Of a stretch of 64,000 nt of DNA, positions 27,101 to 34,526 are shown in pieces. The position numbers were made by a program, and so were the translations under genes. The stretch comes from Chromobotia macracanthus (Eukaryota; Chordata; Actinopteri; Cypriniformes; Botiidae): the NCBI GenBank assembly GCA_036877525.1, contig JAZGTH010000100.1, forward strand, positions 1,488,001-1,552,000, given 5' to 3'. Numbering within the stretch: the first letter of the stretch is position 1; each line of letters begins with the position of its first letter. Under the pieces are notes generated by a model. The model had not been told where the DNA came from, made no database searches, and saw nothing but the letters and a program-made list of their open reading frames with translations.

Positions 27101-28297
27101 TGCAACACGCTCATTCCCTTCCTCATCTTCCTCTTCATCGTCACACTCATTACAGCTTGTGCGCAGCCCTCCGCCATAATTGTCACTCTCAGGTAACACA
27201 AACTAGCTGACATGTCAGATCCTGCTTCATAAGTGATCCTAAGTATTCAAAGCAATTTATTACAATTTCGAAGCCATAACATTAATATTTAGAATTTGTA
27301 TATGCATATGTTAATAGATTATTTTGTAATCTAGTCCTTTTTCGTTTTGTAGGTCAGTAGAGGAGCAAGAAAGACCATTTGCTTTAGGAATGCAGTTTGT
27401 GCTGCTAAGAACTCTGGGTAAGTCATAAATGCTGGAAGCGTTCACTCATGGAATGCTGAGATCAGTTTTAAGCAGACCCAGATTTGGTAACCTAGGCTTT
27501 GCATGAACTGCTTACACTACAGGGAGTTTGTTCTTTAACTTAAACGTATGTGCACGGGGTTATTGAGTATTCTGTAATGTGAAAGAAAATATTGTGTTTC
27601 TCAAACGTCAGCCACGTTATTACAGATCTTTTTAATAGCACCACCTAGTGTTCATAATAGTTCATTACACCCTTATGTCCTAGCACCCATAGTAAAGGAG
27701 GCAGACAAAATGAAGGAATGAAAACTGTAGGAATAAACCTTATGGCTAGAAGGAGCTGTAAAATCAAGTCACCGAAAATAAAATCAATAAACGTAACGAG
27801 TTTCTGTTACTGGCACCATAATTCTTTTTCTGTCCTGGTTGTCTGCAGCCTATATTCCCACACCCATCTACTTTGGGGCTGTGATTGACACCACCTGTAT
27901 GCTCTGGCAACAAGACTGTGGCGTTCACGGCTCGTGCTGGGAGTATGATGTCACTTCCTTTCGATTCGTCTACTTCGGCCTGGCAGCCAGCCTCAAATTT
28001 GTGGGCTTCGTCTTTATCTTCCTCACTTGGTACTCCATTAAATACAAAGAAGATCGCTTGGAGCGGTGGCAGCAGCATTTGCCCCCACTGGGCACCGTTA
28101 GCGAACTCATCTGTCATGCGGGAGGTCAAAAAAGCCATGCTCGCACCCGCTCCTGCCCTGTCTTCTTGCCCCGCCCTGAGACCCTGGACCAGCCCCCTCT
28201 CAACTGCGGACACTGTAGCCAGAGCTGCCCCGGAAATACGCTCAAGGCAATAACTCCGCCCACTCGTTCCCTGCAGGAAATGCACTGTCGCATTTAA
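1..28297 (+). CDS. slco3a1: Organic anion transporter OATP3A1 (SLCO3A1), 3' nine exons, 5'-partial
   Basis: Sodium-independent organic-anion transporter of the OATP/SLCO family. The human protein is a multi-pass plasma-membrane carrier linked to prostaglandin, thyroxine and related anion transport. Exons read from the sequence: 1-100, 16296-16428, 17192-17397, 19243-19407, 24013-24211, 26309-26468, 26951-27192, 27353-27417 and 27849-28297. All introns are GT-AG and all phases join, giving 1719 nt (572 residues plus TAA). Human OATP3A1 has about 710 residues, so roughly 140-170 N-terminal residues lie upstream of the window. Visible hallmarks are the OATP signature DPRFVGNWWSGFL (residues 71-83 of this fragment), a lysine-rich intracellular loop after KKLPPRH, and a cysteine-rich Kazal-like extracellular loop (residues about 280-345) with N-glycosylation sequons NLT, NDS and NYT. 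The final membrane segments match human OATP3A1 almost residue for residue as I recall it. The cytoplasmic tail after IKYKEDRLER diverges. Paralogue (a or b) is undetermined. Confidence 0.95.
1489..1620 (+). repeat. tRNA-derived SINE
   Basis: The head reads like a tRNA, with TAGCTTAACTGGCAGAGCAT as A box and GGTTCTGGGTTTG as B box. A body follows that ends in a degenerate form of the fish SINE/LINE tail (CTTTGGATAAAAGCGTCTGCCAAATG type, here at 1589-1618). Several further copies occur in the window. It is a retroposed element rather than a tRNA gene. Confidence 0.8.
1764..1789. repeat. Poly-C / (C)nA low-complexity tract
   Basis: Runs of 8-10 cytosines are separated by single A residues. This is a low-complexity intronic tract whose length is likely to vary. 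Confidence 0.8.
2755..3059. mobile_element. Non-autonomous DNA transposon (MITE), TTAGTTAA-rich type
   Basis: One end reads ACATCTTACAATAAGG and the other resembles its inverse (TCTTACTATAAAATG). The body repeats ATGAACAAT, TTCATGTTAGTTCA and AACTAATGTAGTTAACGTTA blocks. I recognise this as a very abundant cyprinid MITE type with TTACAATAAGGT ends. There is no coding capacity. The exact Repbase name is not assigned. Confidence 0.65.
3535..3583 (-). repeat. 3' fragment of tRNA-derived SINE
   Basis: TTTGGCAGATGCTTTTATCC followed by AAAGCGACTG is the reverse complement of the conserved SINE tail (CGCTTTGGATAAAAGC...GCCAAATG). A TTTACATTTACATTTA tail lies on the other side. The tRNA head is absent, so this is a 5'-truncated copy. 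Confidence 0.75.
9016..9070 (-). repeat. Fragment of tRNA-like SINE head
   Basis: The reverse complement contains TAGCTTAACTGGTAGAGTAT (A-box-like) and CAAGGTCATGGGTTAAAT (B-box-like). The conserved tail is missing. Confidence 0.6.
10537..10757 (+). mobile_element. CCAGCTAACA-family MITE, copy 1 (partial)
   Basis: Starts CCAGCTAACAATTGTAGGTT and continues through the family landmarks: a TTTCCCTAACATTTCC block, AAGTAACAAAAACGTT, TTAGACATTG and ATTGCTTGGTTATGAGAACA. It is truncated before the far end. No ORF is present. Confidence 0.8.
10997..11058. repeat. (CT)n-rich low-complexity tract
   Basis: An imperfect TCTCTCACTCTCTCTTTCTC-type run. It is simple-sequence DNA inside the first intron of the window. 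Confidence 0.7.
14067..14200 (+). mobile_element. CCAGCTAACA-family MITE, copy 2 (truncated)
   Basis: Begins ACCCAGCTAACAGTTT, followed by TAAGAACATTTCCCTAACAT, AGTTCTTGGAACG and TTGCTTGGTTATAAGAATGT, then stops. It corresponds to about the first third of the longest copies. Confidence 0.8.
15601..15818. mobile_element. Palindromic-ended MITE-like element
   Basis: The left end GGTCCAGTTGCATAAAC plus GCTTAGTCTTAA is mirrored at the right end by the inverse of GACTTGTCTAAGC plus AGTTTTTGCAACCAGCC. The interior is rich in TTAGT/ACTAA blocks. A foldback non-coding DNA transposon is the simplest reading. Confidence 0.6.
16296..16428 (+). CDS. slco3a1: slco3a1 exon
   Basis: Encodes MYVMGALGPAAGYLLGG through DPRFVGN and two bases of the following Trp codon (residues 34-78). 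It contains a transmembrane helix and the start of the OATP-family signature. TTTTGCAG acceptor and GTAAGA donor. Confidence 0.95.
16557..16842 (+). mobile_element. CCAGCTAACA-family MITE, copy 3
   Basis: Degraded first end (AAGTTAACAATTTTAGG). It is followed by AAGTTCTAGGAATATTCAAA, TGTCCAGTTTTTTAGACATT, ATTGCTTGGTTATAAAATGT, CTACTAACATTACTGCAAAA and a CAACGTTGGC segment towards the far end. It is nearly full length but lacks the terminal CTGTTAGCTGGG. Confidence 0.8.
16931..17068 (+). repeat. 28S rRNA-derived fragment (retroposed / SINE-like)
   Basis: CGGGTGCAACCCGCCCCGGG, GTTTGACTGGG, GGTACACCTGTCAAACGGTA, CAGGTGTCCTAAGGC and GAGCAGAAGGTCAAAAGCTC reproduce, with scattered substitutions, the part of vertebrate 28S rRNA that follows GACCCGCTCCGGGGACAGTG. 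About 138 bp are present, in the sense orientation relative to slco3a1. It is a fragment and not a functional rRNA gene. 28S-derived SINEs are known in vertebrates, and this could be one or a single pseudogene insertion. Confidence 0.85.
17192..17397 (+). CDS. slco3a1: slco3a1 exon
   Basis: Completes the OATP signature (WWSGFL), then encodes a transmembrane helix (LCAIAMLLVIFPMFTF) and the long basic intracellular loop KKLPPRHKKKKN. The loop continues to SSMGFGKDIK (residues 78-147). The polylysine run is shorter than in human SLCO3A1. The GTATGT donor is at 17398. Confidence 0.95.
17531..17566. repeat. (TG)n/(TA)n microsatellite
   Basis: A run of TGTGTATGTGTGTATATATA type abutting the left end of the following MITE. 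Confidence 0.75.
17566..17745. mobile_element. Tc1/mariner-like MITE with AGTACTGTGCAAAAGTC inverted ends
   Basis: AGTACTGTGCAAAAGTC at the left end is repeated as an exact inverse at the right end (GACTTTTGCACAGTACT), about 180 bp apart. The interior has CTAATGTGCCTAAGACTTTT. I know ends of the form CAGTACTGTGCAAAAGTCTT from fish mariner-type MITEs. No transposase is encoded. Confidence 0.8.
18752..19028. mobile_element. Foldback MITE with TTAA ends (cyprinid AAAGGGATAGTTCACCC type)
   Basis: Starts TTAAAGGTAGTTTATCCAAA and ends with GTGTGAACTATCGCTTTAA. The two halves are inverse copies: ATTTACTCACCCTCATGTCA with TTCCAAACCTGTATGA and AAGATATTTTGAGAAATG, against their complements on the right. 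GGAAGTCAATGGG sits near the centre. The open frame spanning 18582-18986 is produced by this repeat. Confidence 0.8.
19243..19407 (+). CDS. slco3a1: slco3a1 exon
   Basis: Encodes DLPKAAIRILSNMTFLFVSL through GIPASNASIYTG (residues 147-202). It carries one and a half membrane helices and glycosylation sequons NMT and NAS. GAGCAG acceptor and GTATGA donor. Confidence 0.95.
20141..20242 (-). repeat. tRNA-derived SINE of a second family
   Basis: The reverse complement has TATTGGTTAGAGAGTCTAAC (A box) and GAAGGTTGTCAGTTCGATTC (B box), followed by GAGGTGCCCTAAGG. That layout is typical of fish tRNA SINEs with an AAGGTGCCCTGAGCAAGG body. It differs from the more abundant SINE in this window. Confidence 0.65.
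21863..22161 (-). mobile_element. CCAGCTAACA-family MITE, copy 4
   Basis: Minus orientation. It runs from CATGGAACATTCTCCTAAAG through AACCAAACAATAAC and CTAAAAAACTGGACATTTTG to ACAACCTAAAATTGTAAGCT followed by GGG. The distal end is truncated. Confidence 0.8.
22608..22980 (+). mobile_element. CCAGCTAACA-family MITE, copy 5 (near full length)
   Basis: Both ends are present. It starts CCCAGCTAACTTTGTTGTAG and ends GTTAGCCAACGTTCTGAGAA followed by a degraded TTTTAGCAGGG terminus. At 373 bp it is the longest copy and shows the full order of internal blocks. Confidence 0.8.
24013..24211 (+). CDS. slco3a1: slco3a1 exon
   Basis: Encodes VIIVPSAGVGIVLGGYIIKK and KLGARESAKLAMICSG through INIPYTTG (residues 202-268). 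It carries two membrane helices and a short RES-containing cytoplasmic loop that is essentially identical to human SLCO3A1. TTTAG acceptor and GTGAGT donor. Confidence 0.95.
24838..24994 (-). mobile_element. CCAGCTAACA-family MITE, copy 6 (internal deletion)
   Basis: Both ends are recognisable (CCAGCTAACAGGGAATGTTC and GAAATCAAAAATTGTTAACT). The middle is missing: CAGTAACATTAGTAAAACAT is followed almost directly by TTACTTAATGGAAATGTTAG. The result is a 157-bp derivative. Confidence 0.75.
25079..25312. mobile_element. Decayed TTAA-type foldback MITE
   Basis: GTAAAGAAGGTTTACCTAAA, CATTCCAAACCCGCATGAAT, AAGTGAATGGGGA, GTTTGGAACAACA and TTTTGGGTGTACTGTTTCTT follow the same block order as the element at 18752-19028, with heavy divergence. 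Confidence 0.55.
26041..26177 (-). repeat. tRNA-derived SINE
   Basis: TTTGGCTGACACTTTTATCC is the tail and CGAACCCACAACCTTTGTGC the B box. GCAATGTGCTATAAATTGAG and CTACAGGAAC form the head. This is a minus-strand copy of the common SINE. Confidence 0.75.
26309..26468 (+). CDS. slco3a1: slco3a1 exon encoding Kazal-like loop, part 1
   Basis: Encodes residues 268-321 (HRNLTGGCNVNCGCRINEY to NDSTG). Cysteines 282, 286, 288, 297, 308 and 312 follow the Kazal-like pattern of the large extracellular loop between TM9 and TM10 of OATPs. The exon ends exactly on a codon and the GTGAGA donor follows. Confidence 0.95.
26469..26950 (+). other. slco3a1: slco3a1 intron
   Basis: An AT-rich 482-bp intron with no feature I recognise. 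It ends TTCTATGCAG. Confidence 0.85.
26951..27192 (+). CDS. slco3a1: slco3a1 exon encoding Kazal-like loop, part 2, and TM10
   Basis: Encodes IRNYTDCACVQSRQVITPP, then VKTYLNENGFAVSGKC and DRTCNTLIPFLIFLFIVTLI to AIIVTLR (residues 322-402). It supplies the remaining loop cysteines, the NYT sequon and a membrane helix. Confidence 0.95.
27353..27417 (+). CDS. slco3a1: slco3a1 exon (65 nt)
   Basis: A short exon encoding SVEEQERPFALGMQFVLLRT plus LG/A (residues 402-424). It is the conserved cytoplasmic RPFALGMQF segment of OATPs leading into TM11. TTGTAG acceptor and GTAAGT donor. Confidence 0.95.
27418..27848 (+). other. slco3a1: slco3a1 last intron
   Basis: A 431-bp intron without recognisable features, ending GTCTGCAG. 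Confidence 0.85.
27849..28297 (+). CDS. slco3a1: slco3a1 terminal coding exon
   Basis: Encodes YIPTPIYFGAVIDTTCMLWQ followed by QDCG, SCWEYDVTSFRFVYFGLAAS and the last membrane helix (FVGFVFIFLTWYSI), then a cytoplasmic tail of about 95 residues ending CRI-TAA (residues 424-572). The membrane part is nearly invariant against human. The tail keeps only the TVSE and ARTRSCP anchors and is otherwise different, with a Cys/His-bearing CGHCSQSCPG segment. The antisense open frame at 27764-28378 is a shadow of this exon. Confidence 0.95.
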
Positions 28298-29199
28298 GGG
28301 GACCCCCTGATTCTTCACTCCATCTATCTCCATGTGCCTTCCTGTCCGGTGTAATGACAAGACAGGACTGACCTTCACCTGTTCCTCCGCTCGTCCCCCA
28401 CGTAGCTTCAGGGCCTCGCTGCACTAAAGTAGGGAATTCTCTCTCTGCGATGTCACCGGTACAACTCGCAGTAAACACGCGTCTTGTAAAAAACACATCA
28501 AGTACGTGCTGTAGAGATGTATGCATTTGAGATGCATTTAATGGTGCTAAATTGGGGAATGAGGGAGGACGTTATTTTCTGTGTTCCACCTTGATGATTA
28601 TATCAAAGATGTTCCATGAAGCACAAATGGAAATCAGAACTATGCAAAGCTGTACGACATTACAGCCTCCAGGATTTTGCTTTCTATCCTATTATCTTAA
28701 TTCAAAACGGTATTTCCTGCAGCGAGACTGTTCTCTCTGAACTATGCTGTAAGATCTGTGAAATGTTAAGCTATTTCAATCTACACTGGTGTTAAAACTC
28801 GCTTCTGGCTAGTTTGGAGGTGCTAAGCATTGTGGACATGATGATATTGAAGGAGCTGTGCTGGAACATCTGACTGCCTCTAGACTGATCACATAGTGAT
28901 ACAGTTTGAAAACAGTGCCTCAAACTGCCCTGTGAGCAGCTAGGTCTGCTAGCTAACAGAGCACTGAGTGGAACTGCATCTGGAGACAGACCAAGCCTCA
29001 TATTCATTATCTTCATAATAACTTTGTCTGTCTGCAACGTGGTTATTGTTATCAAAGTGAACTTCAGTGTTTGACTTGATTATGTGTTTGGTAATTCAGA
29101 GCAACTGACATAAGATGCATACTGTAGAATAAGATGTTTAAGATGCCTGCATTTGATGGTCTAACATCAGGTCGACATAAATTCTTGGGATTTGTTCAA

Positions 29200-29610
29200 A
29201 CAGACAGCATAGACAAAAATAGATATTTTCAATTCAAATTCAATAAGATTCAAATCTTTTTTTTATAGTGTGAACAGGAAAAAAACACATGAATCTGAAG
29301 TTTACAAATCCGATTTGCACCACATGTACATTTGGTTTAAAATCCAGTTTTAAAATCAGATCTTTTGGACTCCGATTTCAGTTTGACCAGTCAGGTCACA
29401 TTTAACATTTGTGTCAATCAAGTAAAGCAGGTATGCAACGTTGTATGAGAAAGTTGCCATTGTGTTTATAGTGGCATTAATACAGAAACTGATGTAACAT
29501 ACAACAATATTCACTACAATGTCTGAAATGCAAAATGATGGCGCTTTAAAGATGGGATTTGTATCAGAAACCAGATTGGATGGGTGCAGTGTGAACAAAG
29601 CTTTCAGAAC
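29200..29610. repeat. Possible decayed hAT-like repeat in 3' UTR
   Basis: TATAGTGTGAACAGG near one side, TCCGATTTGCACCACATGTA in the body and GCAGTGTGAACAAAG at the other side resemble phrases common in fish non-autonomous hAT elements. No clear terminal repeats or target duplication were seen. Confidence 0.35.
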
Positions 29611-30875
29611 TGGTCAGGGTTCAAACAGCCCCTCATGCTACTGTTAGCATCTGTTAAGTCTAACTACATGAGCATGTGTGAGCAGCTTTAATGATAGTAT
29701 TCCTAAACCACAGTAAAATCAGAGCACTTATTACAGCTTTGGTTTAGGATGTAATGTATATCAGCTGATGTAATTATGGGCAAAAGCATGTGCTCTGGCT
29801 ATAGACTAATCCACAAGCATACTCTTATGCATTAGCTATATTATAAATTTAAACCTGTTCCTAATATGCAATTCTTATATTTTCAGCATCCCTGCAATGG
29901 GTTTTTGATGGACATCATTAGGCATACTTCAGTTTTTTATTAATAGACAGTATTTTAATTCACAAAATATTAAATATGAAAATAAATTACTCCTGTCCAT
30001 CAAACAGCAATTTAATGTTCATTTTAATTCTATTCACCAGATTTATGCAGGACTAACATGGTAGTTAGATGTGTTTAGCATGCCACAAACAAAACCCAAA
30101 TGAATCACTGGAAAGAAAATGGAGATCATCAAATCCATCTTTATACATATCTCCACATTAATTAAAAATAATTGAGCAAACTATATGATACTTTCAGAAC
30201 CTCATTATGGAGAACATTTTTAAAACTGCTGATATTTGTTTACTCAGTGTTTTTCATGAAATATGGATTTAAAATGCTGACTCCAGTATTAGAATGTGAA
30301 ATTTTAACTCGTAGACATGCAACACATGAGCTCAATGTCAGGTATTTGAATTTAAATTGCATTTCCATTTTGTTAAACATGGTGAAAGAGAATTCTCACT
30401 TCCCATTTAGCGCCACTATACAATGTGAGCCACTTAAGAAATGATCCGATTCATATATAAATTATGACGATGATAAAAAAATCATGCCTTTTCTAACATA
30501 CTCAAAAGTAATTCAAAGACTGTACTGTCTTACAAAGGCAGCATGCAGTAACTACACAACACAAAAATTACAATCACAAAAACTGTGATTGTTGGCTCAG
30601 CGTACTGAAGATGTTCATTAATAGATTTGTTTAATCAGAAATTCCTCAAGTTGAACCTAAATCTGTTAAACGAGCTTGTCACATGCTTAATGAATGTTTT
30701 GGGGTCACTGCTGAGTTCACATCAGTGTTAAAGGCCAGCAGTAACTCCGTTTGTATCTTTAGTGCAATCAGTCAATGCTCATGGGATCGATAGACACAAG
30801 ATGTCCTGGACTGTCATCTCGACATTTAATTCTGTCTTGGTTCTTAATTTTTTTTTATTGACCTGTATTTATTAA

Positions 30876-30881
30876 AATAAA
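30876..30881 (+). terminator. slco3a1: Candidate slco3a1 poly(A) signal
   Basis: AATAAA in TTAAAATAAAATATAG, about 2.6 kb after the stop codon. It is the last canonical signal before the convergent csrnp1 transcript begins. A plausible site, not proven. Confidence 0.45.
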
Positions 30882-31175
30882 ATATAGCAGTTTATGAGTG
30901 GTTTTCTTTACAAATACCTTGTATGCAAATGTTTCATTCTTGAGGTAATGTTTCATTTTAAATTCTTTAGCATGTATATGTTAATGTATAATTTAAAGTC
31001 AATAATATGGCTCTTGCATACAATTTTAAAGTGCATGGTGAAACAAAAATATTTTGATTCTAAAACTGACTTTTTATTAAAATTATGTAAAAATATTAAG
31101 CTTACCAACTAATTCTAAAACCAGACACACAAAAGAACAAGGCAAACAATGACAGAGTTAAGAAAAAGCTGGACT

Positions 31176-31181
31176 TTTATT
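31176..31181 (-). terminator. csrnp1: Candidate csrnp1 poly(A) signal
   Basis: TTTATT on the plus strand reads AATAAA on the minus strand, about 2.36 kb after the csrnp1 stop codon. Together with the slco3a1 signal it leaves about 0.3 kb between convergent transcripts. Confidence 0.45.
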
Positions 31182-32607
31182 TTGAAGGGACAAACTACTG
31201 TCAAATGACAACTGAAATGAACAGCTTTTGAACGAAGCGTGAAAATATAATATAAAAGAACTGCTTGGTTTTTGTCTTCAGTTTTAAGCAGAAAATATAT
31301 ACAACTAAAGGCAAAATTAAGAAACACTTTAAAAAGCATCAAAGATCAAAACAAACACCAATCATGAGTAATAAATACCACCATTTCCATTGTGATGAAG
31401 TGATACATTTTTACAAGGGAATAAACTGGACTTGAACGACTGAAGCCACGCCCACCCGGCCATGGAAATAAAACGAATCGATTCCAAGAACAGCACACGA
31501 AGGCAAAAAGCGAATACATTTCTGATGTGCATTTTTGCTCTCTAAACATATGCAGTATGGAGATGAATGTATAAACAGAGCTTGCATGCAAATGCTGCTA
31601 TCAGTTCAAATAAGGCTGATCCAACAGCTGAAGTTTGGATGGTCAGATATGTACATTGAATCGGTTCATTCCAGCTCATTCAGAAACATACAACCCTTAA
31701 CTCTTCATTCTGAAGTGGAAACTATGTGGGCAACACAAATGCATTTTCTTTGCATAATATACGTTGCATAATATATGCAGGTTTTATCCACAGAACGTTT
31801 TTGAAACTACTAATTCATACCCACAATTCACAGCGTCAGATGTGTCTGCCCAACCATTCTGAGTACACTCAAATTTAGCTCAGCAAATTCATTTAGGTAG
31901 TTACATTGTACAGGCATTAGAAAGAAATATTTCTGTGCCTGTGTCACTATGCCTACTACCTGCTTTATGCCTGGCTGGAATAACCAGCTCAGGCATAGAT
32001 TTAGCTCTGTTAATATATTACAAATGTTTCCATATTTGAAAAACATTGTGGATTTCATAATAAAATAATTTGTCAATAATACAGATTAGAATTCTCTCAA
32101 ATCTAAATAGTTACAAAATGTTAATTCTCTATATTGCAGGTTAACACACCCACACTGATTTAATCAATAGGTTATACAGAATCAGATATAAAAGAATTTT
32201 GTTCATGAAACAGGTTAAACCATGGCTCCTTGTGTTAACAGGCACAAAGAGTGAACCTTTTTCCTTTTTTTAACACACCATTTGCTTTTATTGCCCAAAC
32301 AACGAATAAATTAAGTCTCACTGAAATGCTAACTGTGAAATAATTTAACCATAGTGTTACTTCATAGTAATAGAATAGATTATTAAATACTTTGCTGTTG
32401 GTGCCCCTTCCTCCAGAGCTACAAACGCGACAAATGAAACATTATTATAGGACATAAAGATGTGTTTCCCACAGGTTAATGTATTTAAGGTTGCAAATGT
32501 TAACAGAGATCCCCCAAAAAAAAGTTGTTAAAAAAGCTGCATTTTTTCACTTCTCCAGAGCACGGTGTGGCTCAGATATATTCAGATGGCAGTCAAGAAA
32601 ACCCGAA

Positions 32608-32634
32608 AATAAATAACTCAGTAAGAATAAATAA
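32608..32634 (-). promoter_or_regulatory. csrnp1: Paired AU-rich elements in csrnp1 3' UTR
   Basis: AATAAATAA occurs twice within 27 bp on the plus strand, giving two UUAUUUAUU nonamers in the csrnp1 transcript. This is the core recognised by ARE-binding decay factors. It fits an immediate-early transcript with a short half-life. The motif is seen directly and its function is inferred. Confidence 0.55.
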
Positions 32635-33536
32635 AAGCAATTAGAAATAATGGTCAATAGATATCACAGTTATATAATGCTATTCCAAAATGAATACAAA
32701 TTAACAACTGAGATATCTGTGGTGTGTATAATAAATTAAAGAAAAATGCTCACTTTCTTTTACTGTGTGTTGATGATTAAACACCAAAAGTTGTATGAAA
32801 ATAAAGTGAGACTGACCCATCTGTCGCCTGATTGGTTCGTTTCTTTCACAGATAAAGTGCTAACTGAGGAGCCTCTGGGGGATTCATGTACCATTAAAAA
32901 TCCCAAGGAGCCATTTGTAGAACAGGAGTTTCCTCTAGCTTTGCAATAAAGTACAGACCACCATATATCTCAAGTTCAAAAGCAAGAGACAGAAGGCCCC
33001 CAAAAGAGGCCATTGAAACGCTGTTTGTTTTGGTGGAAATTCTCTTAAAAAGCCAAATAAGATCCACAACAGCGATGGTCAAAATGCGTTGCTTCCAAAA
33101 GCTAGAAAAAGTCCCTGAGATACATAATCAGCGGTATATCAAGACTCCAGTCTGTGCCACTTTTGAATTCATATAAATAACCTCAGCAATAATAATATTA
33201 ACAGTAATAATGATAAATGATGATGATAATGATAATACCACCAGTGCGGGTGAGAAACTCTTCACCTTCCTGGCCATATGTACACATATTCAAAGATCAG
33301 TTGGCCAGACTTTCTTTAACTGAAATGTTAGCTCTCACTAGCATGGCAATACAAATAATGATGATAAAGATTGTTATAATAACTTAATGCTTTGCTAACA
33401 TTTTAAAGGCAGATAATGCAAATATTGATAGAGCTGTATGGAGGGCTGTTTAAGTCTCCATTCATAAAGTAAAAGAAAAATTTCATTTACAATCACCTCT
33501 TTCTTCTATACAGTGATTACATGAGCTACATCCCCA

Positions 33537-34526
33537 TTAGACGTTCACAGATTCCATCACTGACAGTTTCATCGCGTCCTCTAGCATCTGATTGTCTGTG
33601 AATGTGGAGGGAGGTTCTGGGACAGAATCTGACAAGCCAATCAGAGACTCGAGGAAACAGGTGCCCGAGTCGGCAGCTTGCGGAAGGCTGGGGTAACTAG
33701 GCAACTGGAACTGAAAGAAGTTGTCCACATGCTCGTACTCCTTTAGGGAGTTGTACAGCGAGCTTGATCCCAGACAGGGAAACCCATCGAAGAACTCCAG
33801 ATCTGACTCTGAGGAGAGGCTTAGGTCCATGTAGCTGGCTGAATGATCTATGGAGGGGGAGGGAGTGTGGGGTACAAAGCTGCTGTGGAACAGAGCGTTG
33901 CCTTGATTAGCATTCTCGTCTAAGAGATCAGACATAGCTGTACGACTGTTGTTGATGCTAGAGTCTGTTTGCGACGTGCTAAGCTTGACAGTGTTGGAAA
34001 CGTCTGTTGTGCTAAAGATCCCATAGCCCATAGATACAGACTCGTTTTTTTGCTGCTGGTTATTGTTGCTATGTTCAACATGTCCGTCCCTAGCAGAACA
34101 ATCCTCATTGTCCGTATCGCTAAAGCTTAGAATCCTCGTTAGTCCGTTTTCATCCACATCTAGCGATGACTGCTCACTCCGAGAGTTCTCGACAACTTCT
34201 GAATCCTCGCTCTGGCCTGATGAACTTGACGAATCCGTCATGTCACTGCTACAGCTATTCTCGTTCGCAGCCACCAGCTCTGAGCTGAAGTGGAAGACAG
34301 GCCTCTCGGCTGTAGCGCTGCCCTCTGCTGAAGGGATGTGGGAAGTGCAGTCTGCTTGGTCTTCAGGGGCCTCAGTTGCGTGCTCCTCCAAGCGTTTCTC
34401 TAGCTCTAACTTCATGATGGTGTGGATGTAGTGGGTCTGAACTCGGCTGGAGTTGAACTCGATGCGGCCCTGCGTGTTCCCGCACCCATCTTTAGTGCAG
34501 CCACATGGGAAGGATGAGTGATCCAT
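33537..34526 (-). CDS. csrnp1: csrnp1 terminal coding exon
   Basis: Encodes MDHSSFPCGCTKDGCGNTQG through the C terminus VMESVNV (residues 247-575). It completes the Cys-rich core and carries RIEFN and TIMKLELEKRLEEH, followed by Ser- and acid-rich activation-type sequence. The acceptor TTTGCAG lies at 34527-34533. The opposite-strand frame at 34063-34431 is a shadow. Confidence 0.95.
   Translation of the reverse strand: MDHSSFPCGCTKDGCGNTQGRIEFNSSRVQTHYIHTIMKLELEKRLEEHATEAPEDQADCTSHIPSAEGSATAERPVFHFSSELVAANENSCSSDMTDSSSSSGQSEDSEVVENSRSEQSSLDVDENGLTRILSFSDTDNEDCSARDGHVEHSNNNQQQKNESVSMGYGIFSTTDVSNTVKLSTSQTDSSINNSRTAMSDLLDENANQGNALFHSSFVPHTPSPSIDHSASYMDLSLSSESDLEFFDGFPCLGSSSLYNSLKEYEHVDNFFQFQLPSYPSLPQAADSGTCFLESLIGLSDSVPEPPSTFTDNQMLEDAMKLSVMESVNV

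Larger units (their letters stand above)
28298..30900 (+). other. slco3a1: slco3a1 3' UTR (probable)
   Basis: Non-coding sequence following the TAA. It has AT-rich composition and several candidate poly(A) signals. The best late one is at 30876-30881, with an earlier AATAAA at 29981. A block at about 29200-29610 looks repeat-derived. The UTR end is inferred and would need cDNA evidence. Confidence 0.6.
31160..33536 (-). other. csrnp1: csrnp1 3' UTR (probable)
   Basis: Long AT-rich non-coding tail following the TAA. It contains two UUAUUUAUU AU-rich nonamers (32608-32616 and 32626-32634), further AUUUA pentamers and a GAT-rich simple run near 33213-33236. Its length is inferred from the poly(A) signal. 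Confidence 0.55.

Noticed and set aside
27764..28378. 204-codon open frame on the minus strand
   Set aside because: It is exactly antisense to the last slco3a1 coding exon, whose sense frame matches a known protein, so it is a shadow frame.
34063..34431. 122-codon open frame on the plus strand
   Set aside because: Antisense to the Ser-rich part of the csrnp1 terminal exon. Its Ser/Leu-rich composition is a by-product.
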